Shown piece by piece: positions 1-9,873 of a DNA stretch of 64,000 nucleotides. This DNA is from Mycoplasmopsis bovigenitalium. GTDB lineage: Bacteria; Bacillota_I; Bacilli_A; Mycoplasmatales; Metamycoplasmataceae. Below the pieces are notes generated by a model. It saw only the letters and a list, made by a program, of their open reading frames with translations. It had not been told where the DNA came from and did no database searches. Position numbers and translations under genes: made by a program. How positions within the stretch are numbered: the stretch's first letter is position 1; every line of letters begins with the position of its first letter. The DNA is taken from NCBI RefSeq assembly GCF_900660525.1, contig NZ_LR214970.1, positions 62,001-126,000 of the forward strand, read 5' to 3'.

Positions 1-274
1 AATTTTAATTATGTTTGTTGGTAATTTATGGAAACTAGTTTAATCTAACTTTGTTGTATTTTCTTTAAAGAGTAAAATTTAATTAAATAAATAATTTTGA
101 ACTATATTTTTCCGTATAAAAACATTTTACAATAGATTTCGTAAAAATAAGAATATTTACTATGTTTAGTTGGCAATATATAAAGTAATAAAATATTAAT
201 ATTTAATATATAATTTAATTGTAAATTTACATATATTCCGTTTGTGTATGTAAAAATTTAAAAAAGGAGATATT

Positions 275-1564
275 TTGAAACGTAAATTTTTACTATCTAT
301 TAGTGCAATTTCTGCACTAAGTGCAATGCCTTTAATGGCTGCGGCGTGTGGTAATAAAAAATACTCACACCCAAAACAACCAAGTCAAACAGTTGTTAAA
401 ATTAATTTAAACAACAGTTTTAAATTAACAGAAGAACAAATCAAAAAAGCCCCTAAAATCGTTATGATTAACGACGGAGGGGATTTAAACGATAAATCAT
501 TCAACCAATCGGCTTGAGAAGGTTTATTAACTTTTGCAGATCTACAAAATAAATTCCCATATTCACAATTTGATGTTATTGAGGTTAAGAACTCACAATT
601 TGCGCAAGCTTATCAAACAGCTTTAAAAGGGGGATATCAAATTTGAATTGCTCCAGGATATTTACACGGAGATCACATTGGTACTTTTGTTAAAAATAAT
701 TTAGATAAAATTAAAGAAAATAAAGTTGTAATTATTGGAGCAGATTATACTTCTGATTTGTCAGGTCACGGAATTTACCAAGATTTCAAAACTAAAGAAG
801 CTGCATTTATGGCGGGATATGCTGCGGGTATGTTCCTTTCAAATGAAGCTGATCCAAATAACAGAACAGTTTCAAGTTTTGGGGGTGGTAAATTCCCGGG
901 TGTAACCGACTTTATCGAAGGTTTTTATAAAGGTATTCTATGATGAAATAATCAACAAACCGATGAAAATAAAAAAGTTCACACTCTTACAGAAACAGTA
1001 GATTTATCTTCTGGATTTGAAGTTACACCTAAGATGAATTCAACTATCGACAGTGTATTGGCATTAAATCCAAAAATGGTTCTTCCAGTAGCTGGACCTG
1101 CTACAAACGTTTTAATTAACAATGAAAAATCAAAAGATAAATATATTGTTGGTGTTGACACCGACCAATCTCTTTCAGCTCCTAAAAATAAAGAATGATT
1201 CTTTACTTCAATTCTAAAAAGTATTGGACAATCTACATACGATACAGTTGGTAGATTAGCTTCAACACAAAACTTAGCATCTGAGAGTGATAAATTAGGC
1301 AAGTTTGAATTAGATAAACGAGATGGTAATCAAGTAGGTGGATATAATGAAAACTGAGTTGATATTGCGCCTACAAGCATAACCGATCCAGCTAAAAAAC
1401 AACTTGCTGTTGCCGCGCTTCAAAAAGGTAAAGAAGTGTTTGAAAAATTAACACAAGAAGAAAAAGACTATCTTGCTTCAAAAAGAGCTCTTAAAGATGG
1501 CGCAGAATATAATACTGAAGAAGAACGTCTAAATGCTCTTTCAAAAGAATTAATGAAAAAATAA
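275..1564 (+). CDS. BMP-family substrate-binding lipoprotein of a nucleoside ABC importer
   Basis: Extracellular solute-binding lipoprotein, 429 aa, first gene of an import operon. It starts at TTG, 4 bases after a strong AAAGGAGA ribosome site; no ATG lies nearby. The signal peptide ends in MAAAC, so Cys25 should be lipidated and anchor the protein outside the membrane. The mature part has the Med/BMP (PnrA-like) pattern: an opening segment with NDGGDLNDKSFNQSAW, a central AAFMAGYAAGMF block and a VSSFGGGKFPGVTDF block. Family members bind purine nucleosides, so that is the expected ligand by inference. Several TGA codons read as Trp. The ATPase gene follows 14 bases downstream. Confidence 0.9.
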
Positions 1565-1578
1565 GACAAATTTTCTAA

Positions 1579-3441
1579 ATGTACGCAGTAGAATTTAGAA
1601 ACATAACTAAAAAATTCCCCGGAATCATTGCAAATGATAAAGTTTCTTTCAAAGTAAAAAAAGGAACAATTCATGCATTGATTGGTGAAAACGGGGCAGG
1701 TAAAAGTACTTTGATGTCTATCTTGTTTGGACTATATGAGCAAACAAGTGGGGAAATCCTAATTAATGGCAACAAAGTGCTTTTTTCTGGACCAAATGAT
1801 GCCAATGCACTAGGTATAGGTATGGTGCACCAGCATTTTAAATTAGTTGATGTTTATACTAACCTTGACAACATTATTTTGGGTGAGGAATGAACAAATA
1901 ATATAGGTGTAATTGATAGAAACATTGCTATTAAAAAAATTAAAGCATTACAAAACAAATACAACCTACAATTTGACCTTTTCCAAAAATCAGGTGAAGC
2001 AACTGTTTCAACTCAACAAAAAGTTGAAATCATGAAAATGCTATATCGTGGAAACGATATTCTGGTATTTGATGAACCAACAGCTGTTTTAACTGATGAA
2101 GAAATTCAAGGTCTATTAAAATCTTTTGAAATTTTTAAAAAAGCAGGAAAGACAATAATCTTTATTAGTCACAAACTTAAAGAAATACAACAGGTAGCAG
2201 ACACTGCTACAGTTCTACGTTTAGGTAAAGTGGCAGGCGACTTTATTATGGGTCAAACATCTATTGATGATATTATCAAGGCAATGGTTGGTAATGAAGT
2301 TGTCGAAATTAAAAACAATATTGAATGCAAACGAGATAATGTTGTATTCTCAATCAAAAACCTAACAACAACAAAACTTAAAAAGAACCTTAAAAATATT
2401 AACTTTAACATCCACGCGGGTGAAATATTTGCAATTGCTGGTGTAGCCGGCAATGGTCAAGAAGAACTTGAATATGTAGTTGGTGGTATTGAAAAACCAT
2501 CAAAAGGTTCAATTAATCTTTTAGTTCATGACGAAAAAACAAATAAATATGAGTTAAAAGATATTACAAATACAAATGCACAAGACAGAAGTAAATTACA
2601 CATGTCTTATATTCCAGCTGACCGTCATCACCATGGAGTTATTCTTGATTTTAGCATCCAAGAAAACTCTGTAATTAGAAGACTTTGAGACAAAGAATTC
2701 CAAAAAGCTGGTGTTTTCAAAAATAAAAACATCGCCGGATTTACTCAAAGTGTTATTGAAAAATATGACGTTCGAAGCTCGCAAGGAGCAAAAAGTATTG
2801 CTCGTTCACTTTCGGGTGGTAACCAACAAAAATTCATTGTTGGACGTGAAATGATGACTGAACATGATTTTATAATTATTGTTCAACCTACTCGTGGTAT
2901 GGATATTGGTGCAATAACTAATATTCATACTCAAATTCTTGATGAAAAAGCAAAAGGCAAGGCAATTTTACTAATCTCATATGAATTAGATGAAGTTTTA
3001 GCTCTTGCGGACACAATTGCCGTTATTAATGAGGGTAAAATTTTATCAATTAATGATGCAAAAAACATCACTCGGGAACAAATTGGTAAATTCATGTCAG
3101 CTTCTTCTTCATCAACAGAAAATTGATTCAATCCAAATGATATTGAAGACTCAAAAGATTCATATATCACAGCATTAAACAGAAAAATTGCAAAACAAAA
3201 AGAACAAATCTTGCTTCAAGAAGCTTCAATTAAATCAAGTCTTGTAGTTGCAAGAAAAACCAAGGGTGCTGATAAAAATGTAATCAACGAATTAAAACAA
3301 AGTTTATTAAAAGTAAAAGAACAAAAATCTAAATTATTTAATGAAACAAAGCGTGAGTTAATTCATGCAAAAACTTCATTTAATGAAATTTATGAAGATT
3401 ACAAAAATAATCAAGCAAATAAAATGAAAGGAGAAAAATAA
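1579..3441 (+). CDS. ABC transporter ATP-binding protein, two fused ATPase domains, with coiled-coil tail
   Basis: Energises the nucleoside importer (RbsA/MglA/NupO-type), 620 aa. Domain 1 carries Walker A GENGAGKST (residues 36-44) and Walker B LVFDEPTAVL. Domain 2 has the relaxed P-loop GVAGNGQEE usual for this family, the signature LSGGNQQK and a VQPTRGMDIG segment. Residues from about 516 to 620 form an extra Lys/Glu-rich helical tail that is not part of standard RbsA-type ATPases, which end near 500-510. The stop overlaps the ATG of the next permease by one base (TAATG), implying translational coupling. The function is firm as an ABC ATPase; the substrate is inferred from the BMP lipoprotein. 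Confidence 0.92.
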
Positions 3442-5366
3442 TGCAAACAGAAAACAAAAAGTTTAATCTTTGACAAAAATTTTCTGCTAAAGCATCAGAA
3501 TTTATTCGTTTAGATAAAACAAAATCTACTGCTCGCAAAGTTTCTTCTTCCTTATGGTCATTATTTTTTGGAATTTTAATTGCTTTTGCTTATATCGTAG
3601 TCAAAAAAGGTGTACAAAGTTCAATATTTGTTAACCCTATTGAGATTATTACAACTGTTCTTAAATCTTTTAATAGTTCAAACAAATATAAAATTCTTCA
3701 ATACTTTTTAGTATTCGGCTTTAGCTGCATAGCTTGTGCGTTGAGCTTTAAGGCGGGCTTATTCAATATTGGTATTCCAGGCCAAATGATGATTTCTGGT
3801 TTTGTCAGTTTTGCTCTAATAATTCGTTATGGAGCAACAGAATACCAAGAAACACCTACTTGATTGCTAGTTATTGCCCTATTTATATCAATAATATTTG
3901 CTTTTGCTATTGGTTTAGTAGCCGGAGCACTTAAAGCTTATTTAAATGTGCACGAAGTTATCTCAACAATTATGATTAACTGAATTATTGTTGGAATATC
4001 AATGCTTATTTTTCAACAATCATCAGCATCAATTGTTTGGCCAAACTTTAGCTCAGCACACTTAAAATACTATTTTGCCGATAACTTGCAAGGAACAAAT
4101 GCGGCATTTACTAACATAAGTACAAATGTAAAAATGGCCTTCTTCATTGTTGGAATTGTTGCATTATTAGCATTATCAATTGGAATTACCTTTATTTTCA
4201 ACTTTACTAACCTAGGTTACAAAATCAGAATGCAAGGTATTTCTAAATCAAATGGTAAATATATGGGAGTTAACGACAAGCTTTTAACTGTTATGGTGCT
4301 TGGAGTTTCATCTGCCATATCAGCTATTGCCGGATTTTACTTCTATGTAATTGGTGAAGGATTCTTCTTAGGAATTACGCAACCACTTAACTTAGGTTTT
4401 GAGGCAATCGCAATTAGTTTACTTGCCCTAAACTCACCAGTTGGTGCTCTATTCTCATCACTTTTCTATACATACATTTATACTTCAGGGCCTAGCTTAC
4501 AATTAGCACCTCTTTACATTCAACCTGAAGACTTACAAGTTATAACATCAGTTATTTTATATCTTGCAGCAACATCAATTATGTTCTTGCAATTTAAACC
4601 AATTAACTTCAGTGTTAGAAAAGCGCTATTATTATTAGACCCACGTTATTTAAAATATAGAAAACTAGAACAATTACTTGTTAAAAAAGCTTCATTAATT
4701 GCTCAATATAACGCAAAAATTTATGCTTTAGAACAAAATTCTAATAGCCAAAATTATCAATCTTCAATTAGCAAACTTACCAAAATTCAAGATACTTATA
4801 CTGCTAAATTTACTAAGCTAAACAACGCAATTGAACTAGCTAAATTCAACTGCCAAAAAGCAAATGAACTTTACCAAATTCAAATAGAATTATTTGCTGC
4901 TAAAAAAGATAATAATGCGCAATTAATGAGTGATATTAAAGCTAATATAACTCAATTCAAACAACAATGAAAAACAGAAAAAATGCAATTCAAACCTTTT
5001 AATTCTGCACCAAGCGAAATTAGAAGTGACATTAAATTAAACAACACAGAAAATTCATTTAAACTGCAAATTAAACAATTACGTAAACAATTAGCACAAA
5101 TCACCAATGAGTATTTAACAAATGCTATGAACTACAAAAATAGTGATGACCAAACTATTGCCTACTTCGAAAATATCAATGGTGAAAAAATGAAAATTAA
5201 CTACCAATTAATGACTCTTGGAGTTGGTGTTAAATTTAAACTAAAACAACAACGTAAAGCCCAAATTAAAGACATAAAATCTGAACACAATGACACATAT
5301 GAAATGATTATTTCACAAAGAAAACAAATGCATATTTGTCCATTTAGAAAGAGAAAGGAGGCATAA
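3441..5366 (+). CDS. ABC transporter permease (BPL_transp_2/RbsC type) with long C-terminal helical extension
   Basis: First membrane subunit of the importer, 641 aa. The N-terminal ~395 residues contain about nine hydrophobic helices and the family segment FKAGLFNIGIPGQM, typical of nucleoside/sugar permeases such as NupP. The remaining ~240 residues are hydrophilic, rich in Lys, Gln and Asn, and predicted helical. Most relatives stop near 350-400 aa, so this cytoplasmic extension is unusual, and it pairs with a similar tail on the ATPase encoded just upstream. ATG overlaps the ATPase stop, and the gene's own stop overlaps the ATG of the second permease. Many TGA codons encode Trp. Confidence 0.9.
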
Positions 5367-6307
5367 TGGCATTAACAATTAACGTTTATTCTTGATTCTT
5401 ACTGTTCTTTTGCATCTTCTCTCTAGGTGCAATTAGTGGGCTATTCTCAGAAAAAGTTGGTATTGTTAACCTTGGTATCAACGGTATGATGGTTATTGGT
5501 GCTGCTTGCTATCTTGCATTCAGTAACACACTATCAAAATTTGACGGCAATGAATCTTCAGGATGATGACAAATACCAGCAACACTATTCGCTGTTGGTT
5601 GTGCATCATTATTCTCATTACTTCATGGTTTTGCAACCATTAAACTAAAAAGTGAACACACTATTTCAGGTTTTGCTATTAACTTATTAGCATTTGGTAT
5701 AGCAATTATCCTACTTGACTTCTTTGGTAACGGTAACCGTAAACCTACTATGGGTATTACTGAGTTAAAATATGTAGTTGAAGTTGCTGGCTCGCAAAAA
5801 CTAGAAATTATTTCTTGAAAAATTGTTATTACTTTAGCAATCATTGCTTTCTCAGCATTCGCTTTATATAAAACAAAATGAGGTCTAAGATTTAGAAGTA
5901 TCGGTGAAAATCCACAAGCAGCCGATGTTGCTGGAATTAATGTTTATAAATACAAATGACAAGGTATTGCCATTTCTGGCGCAATTGCTGGAGTTGCAGG
6001 TGCAATATTTGCTCAAGCAACCCCTGCATCATTTAATGGAGATGTACTTGGTTATGGATATTTAGCACTTGCAATTATGATTATGGGTCAGTGAAACATT
6101 TTCATTGTTTGTGGTGTTGCTATTGGTTTTTCACTACTATATGCTCTATCATTCTCAACAGGTGCATTTATCAACACATTAAGACCTTATTCACCTCTAC
6201 TTGAGACAACTCCATACATATTATCATTAATTGTTATTATGATTACTGCTAAATCATCACGGGCTCCGGCCGCTGCTGGTTTAGTCTACGATAAATCAGT
6301 TCGCTAG
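5366..6307 (+). CDS. ABC transporter permease, second subunit of the nucleoside importer
   Basis: Second channel-forming subunit, 313 aa, a normal size for the NupQ/RbsC group. It begins with GLFSEKVGIVNLGINGMM, the conserved cytoplasmic loop of these permeases, followed by about eight further hydrophobic helices. A conserved GLRFRSIGENPQAADVAGI loop lies near the middle. The start codon overlaps the preceding stop by one base, with AAAGGAGG just upstream as ribosome site. It forms the heterodimer with the preceding permease by analogy with BmpA-NupABC systems. The next gene follows after only 9 bases. Confidence 0.92.
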
Positions 6308-6316
6308 GAGAAATAA

Positions 6317-7393
6317 ATGAAAAAGTTTAATAAATCACTACTTATAAGCTCTACACCATTATTATTCACTCCGCTTATTGCTACATCATGTAATCTATCT
6401 GAAACAATTAATGGTAATAAATACGTACAACTAAGATCAAATACTTTAATTGAACTTAATATTCCTAACCATGTCACAGAAATTGAACCTACAGCACTAT
6501 TTTTAAGAAGCAAACTAGAAAAAGTTACTTCTAAAAATATTGCAATTCTACCCAAAGATCTATTTCGCTCAGGCAAAGACAACATTGGCGCTAACTCTTC
6601 TTTAAAAGAAGTTTCATTCAAAGCTGTTAAAGCTATCGATAATGAAACTTTTAAAGGTTTAATTAACCTAGAAAAAGTTGATATGCCTCTAGTAACTGAA
6701 ATTGGCGATAGTGCCTTCGAAAATACACCTAAACTTTCTTCTCTTTTTGTTTCTCCTATTTCTAAACTTGGCAAAAATGCTTTCAAAGGCGCAAAATCGC
6801 TTATTCAATTCCCTACTCTAACAAATCAAATTACCGAGCTTGCTGAAGGTGTATTCTCAGAAACTGCCCTAACTGAGTTTTCAAATGAAAATATCATTGC
6901 GATTGGCAATGCGGCATTCAAAAACTCAAAAATCGAAAAAATTATTGCCCCTAAAGTTACTAAAATTGGCAAAGAAGCACTAATGAGCCAAAGCTTAAAA
7001 GAAATAAAATTCTCTGAAAACGCTCAATTCGACCCTCTTGCTTTTGGTTCTAATTTCGCAAAAGCTCCCCAAGCCCTTTTCGATCAAAATGGTCTTTTAA
7101 CAATCAACCATACTCTATTTCTTATTAACAAAGATAAAGTAACTTCTTTAATTAAAACTGAAAACCGTAAAGTTAAAGAAAAAGATTCAGAAAAGGAAAA
7201 AGAAGTTACTTTTACGACCCTTACTCTACCTGATGAAATTACTACTATTAACGTTGAAGCCTTTAATCAACATAGAAATAAATTCAACAAACTAATTGCT
7301 AAGGGCGTTAAAATTAGCGACCAAAAACAATTAGATGAATTTAAGAAAAAATTAAACTCATTAGGTATTACTGAAATTGAATTAGCTCAATAA
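6317..7393 (+). CDS. Leucine-rich-repeat (BspA-like) surface lipoprotein
   Basis: Putative surface lipoprotein of 358 aa. The signal peptide ends IATSC, with Cys25 as the lipid site. From about residue 45 the sequence is built of BspA/TpLRR-type units of roughly 22 residues, seen as repeats of 'L-x-x-V-x-x-P-x-V-x-x-I-G-x-x-A-F-x-x' (for example ITEIGDSAFENTPKLSS and IIAIGNAAFKNSKIEKI). Such repeats mediate adhesion or protein binding in other bacteria; no specific role can be assigned. It sits 9 bases after the permease stop with its own AGGAGAAATA ribosome site, so it is co-transcribed with the importer. A terminator follows. Confidence 0.85.
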   Translation: MKKFNKSLLISSTPLLFTPLIATSCNLSETINGNKYVQLRSNTLIELNIPNHVTEIEPTALFLRSKLEKVTSKNIAILPKDLFRSGKDNIGANSSLKEVSFKAVKAIDNETFKGLINLEKVDMPLVTEIGDSAFENTPKLSSLFVSPISKLGKNAFKGAKSLIQFPTLTNQITELAEGVFSETALTEFSNENIIAIGNAAFKNSKIEKIIAPKVTKIGKEALMSQSLKEIKFSENAQFDPLAFGSNFAKAPQALFDQNGLLTINHTLFLINKDKVTSLIKTENRKVKEKDSEKEKEVTFTTLTLPDEITTINVEAFNQHRNKFNKLIAKGVKISDQKQLDEFKKKLNSLGITEIELAQ

Positions 7394-7417
7394 TTCAAAT
7401 TCCCCAAATTAATAATC

Positions 7418-7452
7418 AAAAATCAAGCATTTATTCCACTGCTTGATTTTTT
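7418..7452 (+). terminator. Rho-independent terminator of the importer operon
   Basis: Arms AATCAAGCA and TGCTTGATT surround a 13-base loop, followed by TTTTTTA. The same arm sequence recurs in two later terminators of the neighbouring lipoprotein genes. Confidence 0.85.
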
Positions 7453-7540
7453 ATTATGCCCATAATATCGCTCAATATTTCATTATTTTGCTGCCGAAAA
7501 TACATTATTAGCAGTTTTTTAAGAAAATTGCTTTGATATA

Positions 7541-7546
7541 TATAAT
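7541..7546 (+). promoter_or_regulatory. -10 box of first small lipoprotein gene
   Basis: TATAAT lies 37 bases before the ATG. The 5' leader after it (AAATAATATGTAAAAAGGAA) is almost identical to that of the next lipoprotein gene, where TATAAT sits 36 bases before its ATG. Confidence 0.6.
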
Positions 7547-7577
7547 ATGCCCAAATAATATGTAAAAAGGAATAAAT

Positions 7578-8162
7578 ATGAAAAAGAATAAATTATTAAG
7601 TATAGCTATTATTAGTGCCCCACTTTTATCTATACCTTTTATTGCGGCTGCTTGCCAAAATAATCAATCGAGCCCTAAAACTAAGCAAGGTAGTGAATCG
7701 CAACCTGAGGTAGGTTCAAAAGACAAAAAAACTACTCAAACCGATGACAAAAAAGGACAAAAAACAGGTAGCGGCACAGAAGGATCAAAAACTGATAAAA
7801 AACCTAGCGAAGACCAAGGTAAAAAAGATTCAATGCAAAGTGGTGCTCCTGACAAACAAAAAGAAATAGCAATGAAACTTGAAGAAGAGAGACTTAAAAA
7901 GGAAAATGATCCTGAAAATAACCTACAATTAAAGATTGCTCAAGAATTAGCTGAAATAGAAAAATACAAAAAGCAACACGCTGATAGAAATAAAAAAATA
8001 AAAGAGGCTATGGAGAATCTTAAAAAACAAGAAGAAACAGAAAAAGCTAGAATTGAAGAGCAAAATAAAAAAGATAAAGAAGCACAAAATAATCTAAAAG
8101 CTGAAGAAGATAAAATAAAAGATTTGGTTTTAAAAAAATCCAAAGCAAATAGTGCTAAATAA
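7578..8162 (+). CDS. Small Lys/Glu-rich lipoprotein
   Basis: Unrecognised surface lipoprotein, 194 aa. The signal peptide ends FIAAAC, giving lipid-bearing Cys26. The mature chain opens with a Ser/Gly/Lys-rich, probably disordered stretch (residues ~28-95). It then becomes a charged Lys/Glu/Gln helix (residues ~95-190) with coiled-coil character. There is no enzymatic motif. The promoter, leader and terminator resemble those of the next gene, suggesting the pair arose by cassette duplication even though the mature proteins differ. An antigenic or spacer-type surface role is possible but not shown. Confidence 0.8.
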   Translation: MKKNKLLSIAIISAPLLSIPFIAAACQNNQSSPKTKQGSESQPEVGSKDKKTTQTDDKKGQKTGSGTEGSKTDKKPSEDQGKKDSMQSGAPDKQKEIAMKLEEERLKKENDPENNLQLKIAQELAEIEKYKKQHADRNKKIKEAMENLKKQEETEKARIEEQNKKDKEAQNNLKAEEDKIKDLVLKKSKANSAK

Positions 8163-8174
8163 TCTAAGTTTTAT

Positions 8175-8370
8175 TTATAAATTTCAAATAAATTAATTTG
8201 AATTCTTAAAAAATACTAATCTGAGAATTAAAATTAAGCAATATTTACAATTAAAAAATCAAGCATTTACCATTTTTGCTTGATTTTTTATTGATATCTA
8301 GACTTATATGTTTCGCTTAAAATAGCATTTTTGCAATATTTTTCATTGAAAATTGCATTTTTTAGTAGTT
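8175..8370 (+). repeat. Lipoprotein-cassette intergenic repeat, copy 2
   Basis: Intergenic sequence that closely matches about 9400-9610. It includes ATAAATTAATTT, AATATTTACAAT, the AATCAAGCA/TGCTTGATT hairpin and TTTTTGCAATATTTTTC in the same order. A less similar first copy lies at about 7400-7577. Confidence 0.75.
8253..8290 (+). terminator. Terminator after first small lipoprotein gene
   Basis: AAAATCAAGCA and TGCTTGATTTT arms with a TTTACCATTT loop and a T-rich tail. It shares its arms with the terminators at 7418 and 9494. Confidence 0.85.
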
Positions 8371-8385
8371 TTATAATAAAATGCT

Positions 8386-8391
8386 TATAAT
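8386..8391 (+). promoter_or_regulatory. -10 box of second small lipoprotein gene
   Basis: TATAAT 36 bases before the ATG, followed by the conserved leader AAATAATATGTAAAAAGGAA that carries the ribosome site. Confidence 0.6.
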
Positions 8392-8421
8392 AATCCTAAA
8401 TAATATGTAAAAAGGAAATAT

Positions 8422-9339
8422 ATGAAAAAAAGAATAATATTAACAGCATCACTAACAACATGTGCATTGCCACTAGTAGCGATGTCATGCGACAAACAAA
8501 TGAGGAAAGAAACTGATAAACCGACACCTGTTCCTCAAGGCAATGATGCTAAAGACAAAAAAATCTCATTGTTAGAGGCAATTAACAAAGATTTAGAAGC
8601 TAAAATTAAACTATTAGAAAATCTAAATGACAAATTAATGGCCGAAAATAAAGAAATTAAAGCTAACCCCGAAAAATGAGCAAAACATAAAGAATTAACA
8701 TCATTATGAGCCAAAAACAAAATTGAGACACAAAGCGCTCTTGAGGGTATCAAAGATGTAGCCACAAAAACTAAATATCAAGAGCGATATAATCAGATTG
8801 TGGATGTTATAGACAAATCTTCTACACAGCCAACAGCAGAGATTTATAATCAACAATTAACTAAATTGAAAGAGATTGTAGAAGAGATATCAACTCACCC
8901 TTATAAACGTCAATATGAGGAAATATTAAAATGAGCAGAGGGCGAGAGTGAACTAATTAAAGAGGATCAATTAAAACAAATTACAGACAATGTTGATATA
9001 AAGAAACCTCAGACTATGAAACAAGGTATTGAATCAATTCAAAGTCTAATCCGTAATTTAAAATTGGATGGAGCAATATTTAAATTTGAACCACCAAAAT
9101 GAGTGAAATTACCAAATGCAGAGAAAATTAAAGAAAGTCAAGAGATTGCTAAAGCTGAATTTGATGCAATAATTAACGAATTAAAAAGCCAATTCCCTTC
9201 TTACGCAAATGATATAGATGGCGAAATAAAGGCCCTTGGTGATAATCCTAAATATTCACAATATGTTAAACTAGCAAAGGATTTAATTAATAAATATAGA
9301 ACAATCTCACAAGGAAATAGGGCTACAACGCAGCCTTAA
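8422..9339 (+). CDS. Lipoprotein of unknown function
   Basis: Unrecognised lipoprotein of 305 aa, complete only with TGA read as Trp (seen in 'LKW' and 'PKW' contexts). The signal peptide ends VAMSC, with Cys23 as the likely lipid site. Mature residues 30-85 are coiled-coil-like and Lys-rich (LLEAINKDLEAKIKLLENLN). The rest looks helical, with no catalytic motif. The promoter and leader match those of the preceding lipoprotein gene. It is the last intact gene of this repeated cassette region; a third copy of the intergenic repeat follows with no gene after it. Confidence 0.8.
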
Positions 9340-9399
9340 AAAGATGAAAATGAACAACGACACAATTCTATAGTTAATTTAACTTTAAGAATTTATAAT

Positions 9400-9610
9400 C
9401 TAATTTTTATTGATAAATATAAAATAAATTAATTTAAATTCTTTAAAATCACTAATCAAACAACTAAAATTAAATAATATTTACAATCAAAAAAATCAAG
9501 CATCTACCATTTTGCTTGATTTTTTTCTTTTACTAATATTAGACCTGTATGTTTTGCTTGAAATATCATTTTTGCAATATTTTTCTTTTAAAATTGTATA
9601 TGCTGTACTA
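9400..9610 (+). repeat. Lipoprotein-cassette intergenic repeat, copy 3
   Basis: Matches about 8175-8370 block by block, including the terminator hairpin and TTTTTGCAATATTTTTC. The promoter part (around 9590-9610) has diverged and no lipoprotein gene follows. Confidence 0.75.
9494..9528 (+). terminator. Terminator after second lipoprotein gene
   Basis: AAATCAAGCA and TGCTTGATTT arms, then TTTTTCTTT. It is the third member of the same terminator family in 2 kb. Confidence 0.85.
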
Positions 9611-9828
9611 GAACTTTAAATTTAGGAATTTAAATGCAAACAAGAATCTAATTTTTTTATTTTTCTTTTTTATTTTCAAATTTGTGTGATTAATACCACA
9701 TTTTTCTTGTAAATTTCTTTTTATTTTTCAATCAATAAAAATTTTGGAATGTTACTTATTCAATTGAAAAATAATTGATTTTAGTAAAAAAATACTAAAA
9801 GCTATTTTAAACTTCGGAGTAGGCCTTG

Positions 9829-9846
9829 TTTTTTTTTTTTTTTTTT
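9829..9846 (+). repeat. Homopolymeric T tract (18 T)
   Basis: Eighteen consecutive T, the longest homopolymer I see in the window. It ends 15 bases before the TAAAAT box of the following gene, so it occupies the expected -35 and spacer region. Length changes here would alter promoter geometry. Confidence 0.9.
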
Positions 9847-9861
9847 GATTTTAATATTAGT

Positions 9862-9867
9862 TAAAAT
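9862..9867 (+). promoter_or_regulatory. -10 box placing transcription start at the ATG (leaderless)
   Basis: TAAAAT followed by 6 bases and then ATG, with no Shine-Dalgarno sequence between them. Confidence 0.55.
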
Positions 9868-9873
9868 TATGGA

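Larger units (their letters stand above)
9340..9873. other. 534-base region without a gene
   Basis: Holds the third copy of the lipoprotein intergenic repeat (about 9400-9610) with its terminator. Beyond that is a stretch that could be the decayed start of a lost lipoprotein gene, then a T18 tract and the promoter of the next gene. No convincing open frame is seen on either strand. Confidence 0.7.

Noticed and set aside
3121-3210. Apparent break inside the nucleoside ABC ATPase gene
   Set aside because: The break is a TGA codon. TGA is Trp in this organism, and many core genes here (rpsP, pepA, lysS, ftsY) need it read that way.
6304-6786. 160-codon open frame antisense to the BspA-like lipoprotein gene
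   Set aside because: It is a shadow of the leucine-rich repeats, with no ribosome site, and the plus-strand frame encodes a clear lipoprotein.
9829-9846. T18 tract as a terminator of the preceding lipoprotein gene
   Set aside because: No stem precedes it, and a good terminator already exists at 9494-9528.
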